DNA of 64,000 nucleotides from JAFGIN01 sp050301235. Its GTDB lineage: Bacteria > Fibrobacterota > Chitinivibrionia > Chitinivibrionales > Chitinispirillaceae. Shown piece after piece: positions 34,541-43,970 of this stretch. The stretch's first letter is position 1. The number at the start of each line of letters is the position of its first letter. The stretch lies in NCBI GenBank assembly GCA_050301235.1, contig JBNKZD010000212.1:15778-79777 (forward strand), written 5' to 3'. Under the pieces are notes generated by a model. The model made no database searches and was not told the origin of the DNA. It saw only the letters and a list, made by a program, of their open reading frames with translations. Position numbers and translations under genes: made by a program.

Positions 34541-36568
34541 TTAGAATTCAATTCGATAAATTGCCGAAGTACTAGGAAACACAGAATTATATGTTAAAAA
34601 TCCGTTTCCAAAATGGTAAACAGCACCAAACGAAATTGTGGTGAATCTCCTGATTGTACTGCCATTCCAATACACCCATCCTGTTTCCCCATTATCTGCA
34701 GTTCCTCTGAAAATTACTCCACCAGGTACTGCATAGGGTTGAGAGTCATCACCGTTGTTGCTGGTAACCCTGCTTAGGGAATCAAACCCATTTTTGTAGA
34801 AGATCTCACTATCATGTCCATCGGATTGCGACCAGGTAATTGAGTTGTTGAAAAAATCTATACTATTGAAATAGTAGTTCGAACTCATAATGAAATGAGA
34901 TGTATCCTGGTTGCAGAAGAACAGATCATAAGGTGCCACCATGGTGCTGTTTATTGCAATTGCATTGCTGAGAACTTTAGAATTTGGGAAATCTGCTGTA
35001 CTCCCTGTCCATATTCTTCTCATTCCAGTCGCATTAATTTTATAATACTCGTAGCTCGACATTGCGCTGACTCTTAAAAAGACAACACTGTCGCATGTCG
35101 AATCCCTCGCAATAGAACTTGAATAATTGAAAAGAGTAGTTGTAACCGTGCCATTAAAACTATTTGTAGCGCTGCCGCCAGTACTACTGTTAGACCATAA
35201 AAAGTCGTAGTTGCACATTCCCAGTGGGAAATCATTTGTGGTGTTACTGGTAAGTTGCTGAACACTATCGCCATTATACCAGAAAATTTCATCATCATTG
35301 CCGTCGCTTGCCCGCCAGAAAATTCGTGTACCCTTACATGCGGCTGCATAATCATTTACAGAATTATTTGTTAATTGAATTGTCGTATCTCCAAGAATTG
35401 AACAATACAGCTCATTGTCATTTCCATCATGTGAATACCAGACAACCACAGAATCTGAAATAAGAGAGATGCGGTCATCTGCGTTGTTATCGGTTAGCCG
35501 AATTGTTGTACTACCATTATAATAGTAGATCTCATTATCGGTTCCATCATGAATCTCCCATGCAACTTTGTTATCTTTCATCACAATTTTATCCGGGTTG
35601 GCCGTGTTATTACTTATCTGTTGAACGGTGGAACCATCGTAAAGCATTACCTGTATACCAGATCGCCATGATGCGTAGTTTCCAGAAACCTGCACATTCG
35701 ATGCGCTTCCATGAACCATGGTGACCGTAGGTAGGCTACCTGGAAGGGTAGTACTTGCAGTATCGGGAATCATTTCGCCATTGATATTGACTGTGGCAAT
35801 TGTTCCGAGTACGACCTGCATAGTGAGAGCACCTGGCGTTGTATCGGGAGGCGTAATTGTATCTCCAGTCCAGAATAGTGACAGGCGGAGAGATGTGTTC
35901 ATTGATGGATACACCTGAATTGATGTATCACCGTAGTAGAGCAGTTTTCTTTCACCATTTAAAACACCATAGGCACCAAGTTCAATATGGTGGACAAAAC
36001 CGAGATTACCATTTGCGGGCAGGTAATCATAGGACAGAGTAAGAGTATCACCTAATAATGCCTGAGCAAGGAATAATGAATCATCTTTAATTCCCCCGTC
36101 CACTTTCAACTCGATACGATCGACACTGTCTCGAATCGGAAAGAAATTAGCGCGGAGCATAGAAAATGCCGGAGCAATGTTTAACGTAACAACGGTTGTG
36201 TCATCAGCAATAACTAATGCATTAGTGGTTCCATAATGAATTGTTGAGTCGTTTATATCAAAACTGGTTACCGAAACAGTCCACTCTTTTCCCGCTACGA
36301 GACCGGGGAAAATTGTTGCTAAAGAAGCTTGGCCATTGCCACTCAGGGGGAGACTATCAACTATTGTATCTTCTTCAGAGGCAAAGAGTTTGATCTGGCA
36401 GTATTCCAGATTAATTACTGTTCGTTTTGCTAACCTGCCAACCTCAGATAAGTGTACACTTACTTTCAGTGAACCGCTTTCAGGTTCCGGTACGACAGGC
36501 GAATCATGGCTACAGTTAATAATCGTTAAAACTGTAATGGCGAGAAAAGTGTTAAAAATGTGTTGCAT
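34541..36568 (-). CDS. lipoprotein with beta-propeller-like C-terminal repeats
   Basis: A 675-residue exported protein. The N-terminal hydrophobic segment ends in IINCSHDS, a probable lipobox. Residues of about 30-230 form beta domains resembling surface Ig-like modules. After a linker rich in PDTTP come several repeats of about 45 residues with the phrases IRLTDNNADD, WYSHDGNDNEL, IQLTNNSVND and WRASDGNDDEI, as in TolB/WD40-like propellers. No catalytic residues are apparent; binding of a polymer or protein is inferred. GGAGG lies five bases before the ATG. A terminator follows the stop. Confidence 0.75.
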   Translation of the reverse strand: MQHIFNTFLAITVLTIINCSHDSPVVPEPESGSLKVSVHLSEVGRLAKRTVINLEYCQIKLFASEEDTIVDSLPLSGNGQASLATIFPGLVAGKEWTVSVTSFDINDSTIHYGTTNALVIADDTTVVTLNIAPAFSMLRANFFPIRDSVDRIELKVDGGIKDDSLFLAQALLGDTLTLSYDYLPANGNLGFVHHIELGAYGVLNGERKLLYYGDTSIQVYPSMNTSLRLSLFWTGDTITPPDTTPGALTMQVVLGTIATVNINGEMIPDTASTTLPGSLPTVTMVHGSASNVQVSGNYASWRSGIQVMLYDGSTVQQISNNTANPDKIVMKDNKVAWEIHDGTDNEIYYYNGSTTIRLTDNNADDRISLISDSVVVWYSHDGNDNELYCSILGDTTIQLTNNSVNDYAAACKGTRIFWRASDGNDDEIFWYNGDSVQQLTSNTTNDFPLGMCNYDFLWSNSSTGGSATNSFNGTVTTTLFNYSSSIARDSTCDSVVFLRVSAMSSYEYYKINATGMRRIWTGSTADFPNSKVLSNAIAINSTMVAPYDLFFCNQDTSHFIMSSNYYFNSIDFFNNSITWSQSDGHDSEIFYKNGFDSLSRVTSNNGDDSQPYAVPGGVIFRGTADNGETGWVYWNGSTIRRFTTISFGAVYHFGNGFLTYNSVFPSTSAIYRIEF

Positions 36569-36789
36569 AGCACCTCCGATAAATTAAAGATTTTTGATGG
36601 GAATTTTTTGAACGACACCTAAGATAATTGTTTTCAAAGTATTACAGAATATGCAATGCCAAATTGATGACTCATACTATGATTTTTTCTTGCTCCATAA
36701 AAATACATGAATTATCTTGAATTTTTCAACTGTAATTTGCTTAAGTAGGAATAATTAAAACCGTTCAACTATTAAAAAGGTAGGAAACC

Positions 36790-37479
36790 ATGTGCAGGAA
36801 AAGTGTTTTTTTTCTATTTGTTCCGTTCATTTTTATTACGGGTACATTGGCAGATGTCATTGATATTACTCTCAATAAGAATCCTCCGTACATAACCCCG
36901 GAACTTGCAGCGTATCTTCCGACAGTTAACGCCTCTTATGAACCAAACGTTGGTTTTAATGCTGTAAATATTGGAAGAGGTACTGGGGATGGTTATAATG
37001 AGGTAGTTGCTTTTTCCTTTGTATTTCAACCACTAACAGAGATTGAAAGCGCATACCTGACCATTGATATGACCGCAAAAGGAACGGGTACAGATGCATT
37101 ACTATTCGCCGATAATAACAGTTTGCGGGGGGAAGGGCTACCAGGTGTTAAATTTTATGGGAACCCAATTTTAAAAACGCTGCAATCAAATGTCAGGACC
37201 TCAGTTACGTTTGATCTTTCTCACCTTTCATTTACAGATCCTCGCAGAAACCCTGTTGGATTTGAAGATTTAACATCATTGTTATTTGATGGTGATTTCA
37301 ATGTCGTTTATGCGGATGATGCCATTATTCATTCAGCACGATTACAAATTAATGGAAGTTATAACCCTTCACATAATGTTGATGAACCAAATATGCTCCT
37401 TCTGGTTGCAATGGGAACTGTGTTTTTACTTCTTTTTGTCTGGACCACTAAAATCCGCACAAAGCTCAATTTTAGTTGA
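36790..37479 (+). CDS. exported protein with PEP-CTERM-like C-terminal anchor
   Basis: A 229-residue protein with a signal peptide (about 1-21), a beta-rich middle and a C-terminal tail reading DEPNMLLLVAMGTVFLLLFV and then a basic end. The tail has the PEP-CTERM layout: a short E-P motif, a hydrophobic helix and basic residues. That suggests sorting by an exosortase, which is not in this window. AGGAA precedes the ATG. Function of the mature domain is unknown. Confidence 0.7.
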   Translation: MCRKSVFFLFVPFIFITGTLADVIDITLNKNPPYITPELAAYLPTVNASYEPNVGFNAVNIGRGTGDGYNEVVAFSFVFQPLTEIESAYLTIDMTAKGTGTDALLFADNNSLRGEGLPGVKFYGNPILKTLQSNVRTSVTFDLSHLSFTDPRRNPVGFEDLTSLLFDGDFNVVYADDAIIHSARLQINGSYNPSHNVDEPNMLLLVAMGTVFLLLFVWTTKIRTKLNFS

Positions 37480-37993
37480 TTTTAACTCCTACCTCACAGA
37501 AATCCGGAAACTAAGCAGTAGACAGCGGATGGTGGGTGATGAGAAGCTGGATGGTGGAAGATAGAGGATAGTGCGAAGAGCACACAATCCGTAAATAACC
37601 ATTGAATCTCCTCCATACCCCAACGGAGTTACATCATAAATCGCAGGGTCGGGTTGATTCCTTCTATCCGATCCTGCTTACCACCAGATTGCAAATCAAG
37701 GGATTTTTTGAGGTAAATCAGGACCGAGATTTTTAGTAGCTTGATATCAGAGTACACCTCAGCAGTTATTGGATTTGACTGAGAATCGGCATGAAGCAAG
37801 GAAATATGTCGTCCAACGGGACTCTATAATCATTCTTGTGTTCATTTATAAAATATATTGTCCCTAACGGGACATCGAAGAAAGGGGGTGTGCATTCTCT
37901 GCTTTGTTTGTAAATGGTCCGGGGACATACCACAAAGTGCAATATCACGCATTGTTCAAATGAGTGACTGAATTGTATAGCGCTTTCTACCCT

Positions 37994-38088
37994 TCCGACG
38001 ACGCCTAAGGCCACTGGGTGTGGGATCACTGGTGCCAGGCGTGCCACAGAACTTGTTGACCCACACCAGATCGCCTTGGGCGTCCATA
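37994..38088 (-). repeat. long hairpin repeat, copy 2
   Basis: Reverse-oriented second copy of the element at 29894-30000. The arms match closely (ATGGACGCC, AAGGCGATCTGGTGTGGGTC and CCCACACCCAGTGGCCTTAG) while the loop differs and contains its own palindrome (TGGCACGCC/GGCACCAG region). Conserved arms with changing loops fit a structured mobile repeat. Confidence 0.65.
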
Positions 38089-38156
38089 ATATTTAGTAAT
38101 TAGTAACTAGTGATTAGTGACTGGTAATTGGCGGAAAGCAAAAAGGACAGAGAGAC

Positions 38157-38212
38157 ATGCTCTCATGCTCTCATGCTCTCATGCTCACACGCTCTCACGC
38201 TCTCACGCTCTC
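38157..38212. repeat. tandem eight-base repeat
   Basis: Seven units: three ATGCTCTC, one ATGCTCAC and three ACGCTCTC, ending just before the stop codon of the vWA gene. Homopurine/homopyrimidine-biased tandem DNA; likely slippage-prone. Confidence 0.75.
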
Positions 38213-38222
38213 ACACAATCAA

Positions 38223-40334
38223 TCACCTCACAACTGAAATCTGCACCATCTGTCGGAAACTTCCCGCAGTAATCACCGCGATATAGGAGCCAGTAGCAAC
38301 GTTCATATTGTGTTCATTGCGGCAATTCCATTTCACGAAATAGTTTCCACCTGCAACGACTTCATTAACAAGTTCACGTACCAGTGTTCCACGCGCATCA
38401 AATATCCGGATTTTCACATTGTGCGGAGTGGTTCCGTAGGGAAGTGCATAGTTAAATGTTACCATACGGGCTACTCTGTCTATAGTAGCTGCAAACTTAA
38501 ATGATACAGGCCGCACGGCAAGCTTGTCTTCAACTGCGGTATTTTTAGTTGGCTCAAGTACTAGCAGTGATGTGTACCTGGTGATAATACTGTATTTCTT
38601 TCCAAGTTTTTTAACATTGTCTACAAGCTCTTTCTGTTCACCGGCAACAGCAATTTCATTCATAAGATAATCAATCTTGGCTGAAGCCCACATGCGTGGT
38701 ACGAACGGATGATCGGGCTGGTCGTTAGTAAATGGAACATCCTGTTTGATAGTAACCTGTTCTGCTGCCCGCTGACCGGCAAAGGTGATTTTTGATACCC
38801 CTTCTTTTCTGAATCTCCCAAGAACTGATAGCTGTGTACCTGCAAACAGATTAGGAAGGGTGCGCGGGTAAACATCATATTGATCGAGCGTACCATAATC
38901 CATAGTAATTTTCTTAAGGAGCGGATACGAGATACGCGTCATAAAACCCGAAAGTATTGATGCAATAGCACCATCACTGGTGATCTGATAATATTCACCG
39001 CTGTTTTGCGATGCAAGACTGCGAAGAAATGTTTCGTCAAGATCACTGCCCACACCAAAGGTGAATAACGAGACGCTTCTGGTGTTGAGGTCTTTTACAA
39101 AAGTTAAAATTTTGGTCGGACTTGTTTCAAGTGGCCATGTCGGCTTTCCATCAGTGAAAAACACTGTTACATTGATACCAGAATCGTTCCAGGTGGAGCT
39201 GAGCGCCTTACGTAAAGCATCTTCATAATTTGTCAGACCAGCTTCGCTTAGATTGTTTACAAAGGCGTGAGCTTCAGTTTTATTTGCACTGGTCGCCTGC
39301 ACCATATCACTCTTAAATGTTTCAATTCCTGAACTGAATGCAATGATAGAAAACTTATCCTTCTCTGAAAGCATATCTATCATCGTGTTAAGACTCTTTC
39401 TAAGCTGAACGATACGTGTTCCGGACATCGAGCTTGAAACATCTGCGACAAGTGCGACATTTTTGGGTAATACTTTCATCGAATCGGTTTTTGGCGGCGT
39501 CACCCAAAGAAGGAAATAGCCATCATCACCTGTGGAATCAAAAAACATGGGTGTTTTCATATCTGGAAGATAGATGCAGTTTTTAAGAGCCAGACCATCA
39601 GCTTCGAGTTGATAATTAATTAAAAGATCAATCTCTGAGTGAGCATTTTCATTTCCATAAACAAAAGTATAATTCTTCTGATCCAGACTTTTGATCGAAA
39701 GTAGTGTACCTCCTCCCGGATGCGATGGCGAACTCATCGAAGTAATTGTCTTCTGAGAGGTAATAGTACCATTAATTGATGCCCGCTGGACTGGTTTTGA
39801 TGATAAATTAGCCGTTTTCATAAAGAATGAATAGGTAACATGATCATCACTGAATGGTAAAAGTTCGGCGTAGGTAATTTCAATTCGCCGTTCGCTCATA
39901 GCTTTTCCGTTTGGCTCAATAGGAAACACCGACAACTTGAAAATATTATCACCCATGTACTCCAGAAGAGCCGGATCGATTTGCTTACGCACAACACTTT
40001 CATATACCGCCCTGGCAGTATCACGCTCCATGACGTCACCGACAACGCGCACACCATCAATCCACAATGCAAGTTCTGTTACAATTGCACCTTTAGGAAG
40101 GGGAAACACAAAGATTCCTTCAAGGCGATTTGCTGTCTCGTTTTTAAATACATGATCAACATGTGTGACAGAAATCTGATCCGTAATTGTTACAGTTGCA
40201 TCGTAACTTTTCAGCCATAGTGGTGTTCCGGGATCATTTGATGATGCACGGCGGGCGTAGAGCGCACCGACTGCGAAAATTGAACCATGACAAAAAAGTA
40301 ACAGAGTGAGTGAGAAAACCAGCAGCTTACGCAT
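38223..40334 (-). CDS. exported VIT and von Willebrand A domain protein
   Basis: A 703-residue protein with a signal peptide (about 1-21), an inter-alpha-trypsin-inhibitor VIT domain (about 30-175, LEGIFVFPLPKGAIVTELAL), a vWA domain with the MIDAS motif DVSSSMS near residue 298 and a further TDGKPTWP segment, and a FlgD-like C-terminal domain (VKIRIFDARGTLVRELV then NVATGSYIAVI). GGAGG lies seven bases before the ATG. Metal-dependent protein binding at the cell surface is the expected role. The FlgD-like tail matches the sorting tails on the esterase and arabinofuranosidase. Confidence 0.88.
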   Translation of the reverse strand: MRKLLVFSLTLLLFCHGSIFAVGALYARRASSNDPGTPLWLKSYDATVTITDQISVTHVDHVFKNETANRLEGIFVFPLPKGAIVTELALWIDGVRVVGDVMERDTARAVYESVVRKQIDPALLEYMGDNIFKLSVFPIEPNGKAMSERRIEITYAELLPFSDDHVTYSFFMKTANLSSKPVQRASINGTITSQKTITSMSSPSHPGGGTLLSIKSLDQKNYTFVYGNENAHSEIDLLINYQLEADGLALKNCIYLPDMKTPMFFDSTGDDGYFLLWVTPPKTDSMKVLPKNVALVADVSSSMSGTRIVQLRKSLNTMIDMLSEKDKFSIIAFSSGIETFKSDMVQATSANKTEAHAFVNNLSEAGLTNYEDALRKALSSTWNDSGINVTVFFTDGKPTWPLETSPTKILTFVKDLNTRSVSLFTFGVGSDLDETFLRSLASQNSGEYYQITSDGAIASILSGFMTRISYPLLKKITMDYGTLDQYDVYPRTLPNLFAGTQLSVLGRFRKEGVSKITFAGQRAAEQVTIKQDVPFTNDQPDHPFVPRMWASAKIDYLMNEIAVAGEQKELVDNVKKLGKKYSIITRYTSLLVLEPTKNTAVEDKLAVRPVSFKFAATIDRVARMVTFNYALPYGTTPHNVKIRIFDARGTLVRELVNEVVAGGNYFVKWNCRNEHNMNVATGSYIAVITAGSFRQMVQISVVR

Positions 40335-40592
40335 ATAACAGCCTCCGGACTGGGGTGATTTTTGTTAATTCTACATGACTATCGCCATACACCATTTAAT
40401 ATACCTTTGAGTTTTTAGCTGAGGTATGGGTTCCATGCAATTTCTGTTTTCTGGCAGAAAACAGTAACCTGAAGATCCTCAAATTTTTACTGAATCAGGC
40501 ATAAATTCTCTTACCTCATACTCAATACAGTTGCACTCATTTAGTTTTTTAAGTATCTTATTTGTAATTTTCTATATAGCCGGAAAGAATCT

Positions 40593-41075
40593 ATGTACAA
40601 ATATAAGAGAATCATTGCATATCTCATCGACCTATTCTTGATGCTGCTGGTAGTAGCTTTTTCATTAAATATTGAATATAACCAGATTGCCATCTATTTT
40701 ACCCGGGGGGTTTTTGGATTTGGCACCCCACCCTCTGAGTCGATCATTCTCACGATAATAATCCCGATTATTCTCTTTGGGGTTACGACGGGATTACTCG
40801 GAAAAACTCCTGGCAAGATGTTAATGAGACTCCGGGTTACCAGACTTGATAGTAAACCGGCCGGAATCAAACTGGGAATTATTCGTGAGACTATTAAATG
40901 TGCTGCATTTACCTGCCTGATATTTGGCCTGTTCTGGGCTCTTTACGATCTGTTCACTACAGGCAGAACATTCTATGATGACTGGCTGCGTCTGTCGGTT
41001 GATGATGAAAGTTTCCGTGAAGAGGATAATTTGACGGAAACCCAAAAAGCCTGGCGCGAGTCCAATCGGGAGTGA
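40593..41075 (+). CDS. RDD-family membrane protein
   Basis: A 160-residue inner-membrane protein with the RDD pattern: R6 and D12 in the first helix (YKRIIAYLIDLFLMLLVVAF), the GKTPGKMLMRLRV loop, a third membrane segment (FTCLIFGLFWALYDLF), and a soluble acidic C-terminus. GGAAAG precedes the ATG. RDD proteins are linked to ion or small-molecule transport; the specific role is unknown. Confidence 0.85.
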   Translation: MYKYKRIIAYLIDLFLMLLVVAFSLNIEYNQIAIYFTRGVFGFGTPPSESIILTIIIPIILFGVTTGLLGKTPGKMLMRLRVTRLDSKPAGIKLGIIRETIKCAAFTCLIFGLFWALYDLFTTGRTFYDDWLRLSVDDESFREEDNLTETQKAWRESNRE

Positions 41076-41083
41076 ACAAAACC

Positions 41084-41150
41084 CTACGGTTTAATCGTTT
41101 TCGTCTTTCCATTTGAAGATATCTTTTCCAAAAACAAAATAGCCCAGGCC
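41084..41150 (-). pseudogene. decayed cyclophilin 3' end
   Basis: The minus strand encodes LGYFVFGKDIF in one frame and, after a shift, SSNGKTKTIKP plus stop in another. Both pieces align with the intact cyclophilin at 43022, which has WGYCVFGRVIKG and TSSNG, and ends KTKVIKP. The intervening 25 residues are deleted. This looks like the remnant of a duplicated cyclophilin gene. Confidence 0.6.
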
Positions 41151-41185
41151 TTCTATCGGTTATTTTATCACCTCAGGCAATTTTC

Positions 41186-41325
41186 TTTCTGGGATTTTCA
41201 CCCCATTTCGTTGAAACTACAGAGGGCAGGCATTACCCGGTTCGGTAAGTGTGTCGCGAGCAACGATCCTGGTTCAACCGGGACTGCCAGAGCGTGTGTC
41301 ATGCCAGATAACGCATGTCTTCTTA
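41186..41325 (-). repeat. 3'-end-associated interspersed repeat, copy A
   Basis: The core 41234-41301 contains an inverted repeat CCCGGTT/AACCGGG enclosing GTGTGTCGCGAGCAACGA. It matches copy B at 57174-57241 in 64 of 68 positions. Copy A carries about 33 extra bases before the core. It ends 51 bases downstream of the stop of the minus-strand DUF885 gene. Confidence 0.65.
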
Positions 41326-41352
41326 TGTTCACTGAATTGTTAAGGATGTCAT

Positions 41353-42984
41353 TTAACTCAATCGAACCTGCATCAAGGCTGGCGGAAGAGGACCACAGGC
41401 AAGAATATCATCATGCATCTTACACAAATCAACACCAGGGTGCAGTTCCTTATATTTTTGTACGATTTTAAGAATTTCCATTTTCCCCATCAGGTAACTT
41501 TGGGGTTGTGTTGGACTTAATGTGTACCGATGCACCTCAGCACGTGCATCTTCAGGTTCAAGACCGGCTCTTTTTACAAGAAGATCAATCGCTTCATCAA
41601 TATTCATTTTTCTGGTATGTAGAGATACATCAATAACAATCCGTAAGGCCCGCCAGAGCTGGGCCTGCAAACGGGAAAGCTTTTGAATTGGTTGACTAAT
41701 AAAGCCTTGTTCCTCCATCAGTTCTTCGCAGTAAAATGCCCATCCCTCTATAAACAATGTTGACAACATCGCACCAAGTTTGCGAATTTTTGAACCGCTA
41801 CGATTTGCAACAACGAATTGTAAATGATGCCCCGGATACGCTTCATGGAGAGCTGTAACATGAATATCAGTGTGAGGATGACTGCGAAGCTTCTTTTCTA
41901 TCTCTTCAAAACTATTATTTTCTCCGGGTTGTGTTACCCAGAACACACCTTCCTGTATTTTTTCCATAAAACCCGGCGGAACATACGCAGCAAAAGGGAT
42001 TAAATTTACGAGAAAGGATGGTGTCGGCTCTATTCTGATGGACTCACCATCCGGAATTGAAACAAGCCGATGACCAATAGCAAATTGACGAGCCTGCAAC
42101 ATCGCGTTCTGATAACAACTTAACAAATTCTCTGCCGATGGATGGTCATTTTTACATTCTTCAAGTATTTGAGATGCAGTTTTTCCCGGATTGATACTCT
42201 CAGCAACTTTTTTCATCTCCGCTTCTGTGGCATCAATCAGTTGCCAACCTTTAATGAGTAATTCATCTGAATCATAATTCACCATATGATTCTCACGTAA
42301 CAGTTCGTTAAATAACTCTTTACCAGTTGCGAAATCACCTTTTGCGACAGGAAGTATTTCATGTTCAATCCAGAGGACATAATTTTGTAGAGCCTCTGCC
42401 GCAGCCTTTCCAGCTTCAGCAATTTCATACTGTAGTTCAGGAACTATTTTCGCAATATCCGGGATTATAATCGAAAAGAAACCGATTCCAGCGTTCGCTG
42501 ATTCAATTGCAACTTCGGCCCAAACAAAAGGTACTTCAGGAGGTTCAATCAATAACTTGCATTCATCAATTACCCGGGATACATCCTGCAAACGTCCAAG
42601 AACAGATTGCAATCGTACTTCCAGTGGAGCAAAATCCCGGATAATCAAGGTATGAATCCCACCAAGGCACTCTTCAACAGCAAACCCGGGATTGCGATTC
42701 AAAGAGTAAAAGGTTTCATAGGTACGCTTGACTGCTTTAATATACTGAACAAGAAGTATACAGTCGATTTTATTGTCTATTGTCCATGATTCGGTACTAA
42801 AGGATTGAAATTTCTCAAGCCAAAGTTGTAATTTTTTTCTATTCCTGACAACAGACTCTTGAGTATATTCTCCAAAAAGTGCATCAAAGCGATGATCTCC
42901 AAGATATGATGCGAATGTCGGATAGGTACAAAGAAGTTCTTCAAAAAAAGCAGTAGATTCGCTGCGAAACAACGCTTCAGACAT
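41353..42984 (-). CDS. DUF885-family metallopeptidase-like protein
   Basis: A protein of 543 residues from the preferred ATG. The DUF885 signature ALHEAYPGHHLQFV (HExxxGHH-type metal site) and the downstream EGWAFYCEELM glutamate motif are present, so a zinc peptidase activity is plausible. No signal peptide is seen. An in-frame start at 43017 would add 11 residues; ATG 42984 follows AAAGGG at a long spacing. It lies just downstream of the cyclophilin gene on the same strand and is probably co-transcribed. Confidence 0.85.
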   Translation of the reverse strand: MSEALFRSESTAFFEELLCTYPTFASYLGDHRFDALFGEYTQESVVRNRKKLQLWLEKFQSFSTESWTIDNKIDCILLVQYIKAVKRTYETFYSLNRNPGFAVEECLGGIHTLIIRDFAPLEVRLQSVLGRLQDVSRVIDECKLLIEPPEVPFVWAEVAIESANAGIGFFSIIIPDIAKIVPELQYEIAEAGKAAAEALQNYVLWIEHEILPVAKGDFATGKELFNELLRENHMVNYDSDELLIKGWQLIDATEAEMKKVAESINPGKTASQILEECKNDHPSAENLLSCYQNAMLQARQFAIGHRLVSIPDGESIRIEPTPSFLVNLIPFAAYVPPGFMEKIQEGVFWVTQPGENNSFEEIEKKLRSHPHTDIHVTALHEAYPGHHLQFVVANRSGSKIRKLGAMLSTLFIEGWAFYCEELMEEQGFISQPIQKLSRLQAQLWRALRIVIDVSLHTRKMNIDEAIDLLVKRAGLEPEDARAEVHRYTLSPTQPQSYLMGKMEILKIVQKYKELHPGVDLCKMHDDILACGPLPPALMQVRLS

Positions 42985-43021
42985 TATTAATTTGCCCTTT
43001 AATAATAATTCGAACAAAACT

Positions 43022-43606
43022 TTACGGTTTGATCACTTTCGTTTTGATTATTTTAATGGTTTCCACTGGAACATCATTCATCATTCCGTTTGAGGATGTT
43101 GCTACATTTTCGATTGCATCGACAACCTCAGTCCCTTTGATCACTCTGCCAAAAACGCAATACCCCCATCCGGCTGTCGATTTATTTTTAAAATCGAGTT
43201 TATCGTTGTTTGCAGTATTAATAAAAAACTGTGCTGTAGCAGAATGCGGCTCAGGAGTGCGTGCCATCGCTAAAGAGTATTTTCTATTTGAAGCTCGATT
43301 ATCAGCTTCATTCTGAATCGGATCACGAGTTTTTTTCTTGTTAAGATCTGCAGTAAGTCCCCCACCCTGAATCATGAATCCTTTGATTACCCGGTGAAAA
43401 ATGGTATTATCATAAAAGCCAGCATTGACATAATCAAGAAAATTTTTGACCGTTACCGGTGCTTTGTCTGGTTTAAGTTCGACGACAATCTCCCCTTTGG
43501 TTGTCATTATCGACACCTGCGGGTAAACTGGTGCAGTCTGATCCTGAGCGACAGTTAAAGAAATAAAAGCTGTTAAGCACAGAATAGCTGAACGTGTGGT
43601 TTTCAT
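43022..43606 (-). CDS. exported cyclophilin-type peptidyl-prolyl isomerase
   Basis: A 194-residue protein with a signal peptide (about 1-20) and a complete cyclophilin domain: TVKNFLDYVNAGFYDNTIFH, RVIKGFMIQGGG, MARTPEPHSATAQFFIN and GWGYCVFGRVIKG. It should catalyse proline isomerisation in the periplasm. GGAAGGA lies five bases before the ATG. The DUF885 gene follows on the same strand. A truncated relative is at 41084-41150. Confidence 0.92.
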   Translation of the reverse strand: MKTTRSAILCLTAFISLTVAQDQTAPVYPQVSIMTTKGEIVVELKPDKAPVTVKNFLDYVNAGFYDNTIFHRVIKGFMIQGGGLTADLNKKKTRDPIQNEADNRASNRKYSLAMARTPEPHSATAQFFINTANNDKLDFKNKSTAGWGYCVFGRVIKGTEVVDAIENVATSSNGMMNDVPVETIKIIKTKVIKP

Positions 43607-43970
43607 TTTAGTCCTTCCGAAATGGTTATTCTATCAAAAAAATAGATGTTTTTTCCATTTGAGACAACATATTCTTTTAATGTTGGAAAATAATAAGTTA
43701 CCCACCTTCTCCCCATTACAGCGATCTCACTGCTATAGTAATAAAACCCAAATTATTTTCAATAAATTTTACAATTCATTGTTTTTCAATTAATTATATG
43801 TTATTAATACTCTAATTTTCTAATCTTGAAATTTAATTCATGGAAATTTCAATTTTTTTCCCTTATATTATTTTCAACAGCCATGAAACCGATGCGACTC
43901 GATTTCAGATATCCGACGGACCCACTAATGATGTCAACCAGATAATTCTTCGGGATGGAAAGGTTTTTTT
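43607..43970. other. 364-base gap upstream of the GH2 gene
   Basis: AT-rich. Near its end the plus strand reads FQISDGPTNDVNQIILRDGK followed by VFL and a stop overlapping the GH2 start. This stretch looks protein-like but has no start signal, and may be a remnant of an earlier gene end. No clear promoter was identified. Confidence 0.35.

Larger units (their letters stand above)
37480..38222. other. 743-base repeat-rich intergenic region
   Basis: No supported gene. It holds a GTCCC-TAACGGGAC palindromic repeat near 37858-37872, the second hairpin repeat (37994-38088), a TAGTAATTAGTAACTAGTGA run near 38093-38125, and an eight-base tandem array (38157-38212). An open minus-strand frame at 37766-38047 runs through the repeats and is not considered coding. 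Confidence 0.6.

Noticed and set aside
37766..38047. Minus-strand open frame of 93 codons
   Set aside because: It runs through the palindromic and hairpin repeats, so the open frame reflects repeat sequence.
38157..38212. Possible CRISPR array
   Set aside because: Units are eight bases with no spacers; this is a simple tandem repeat.
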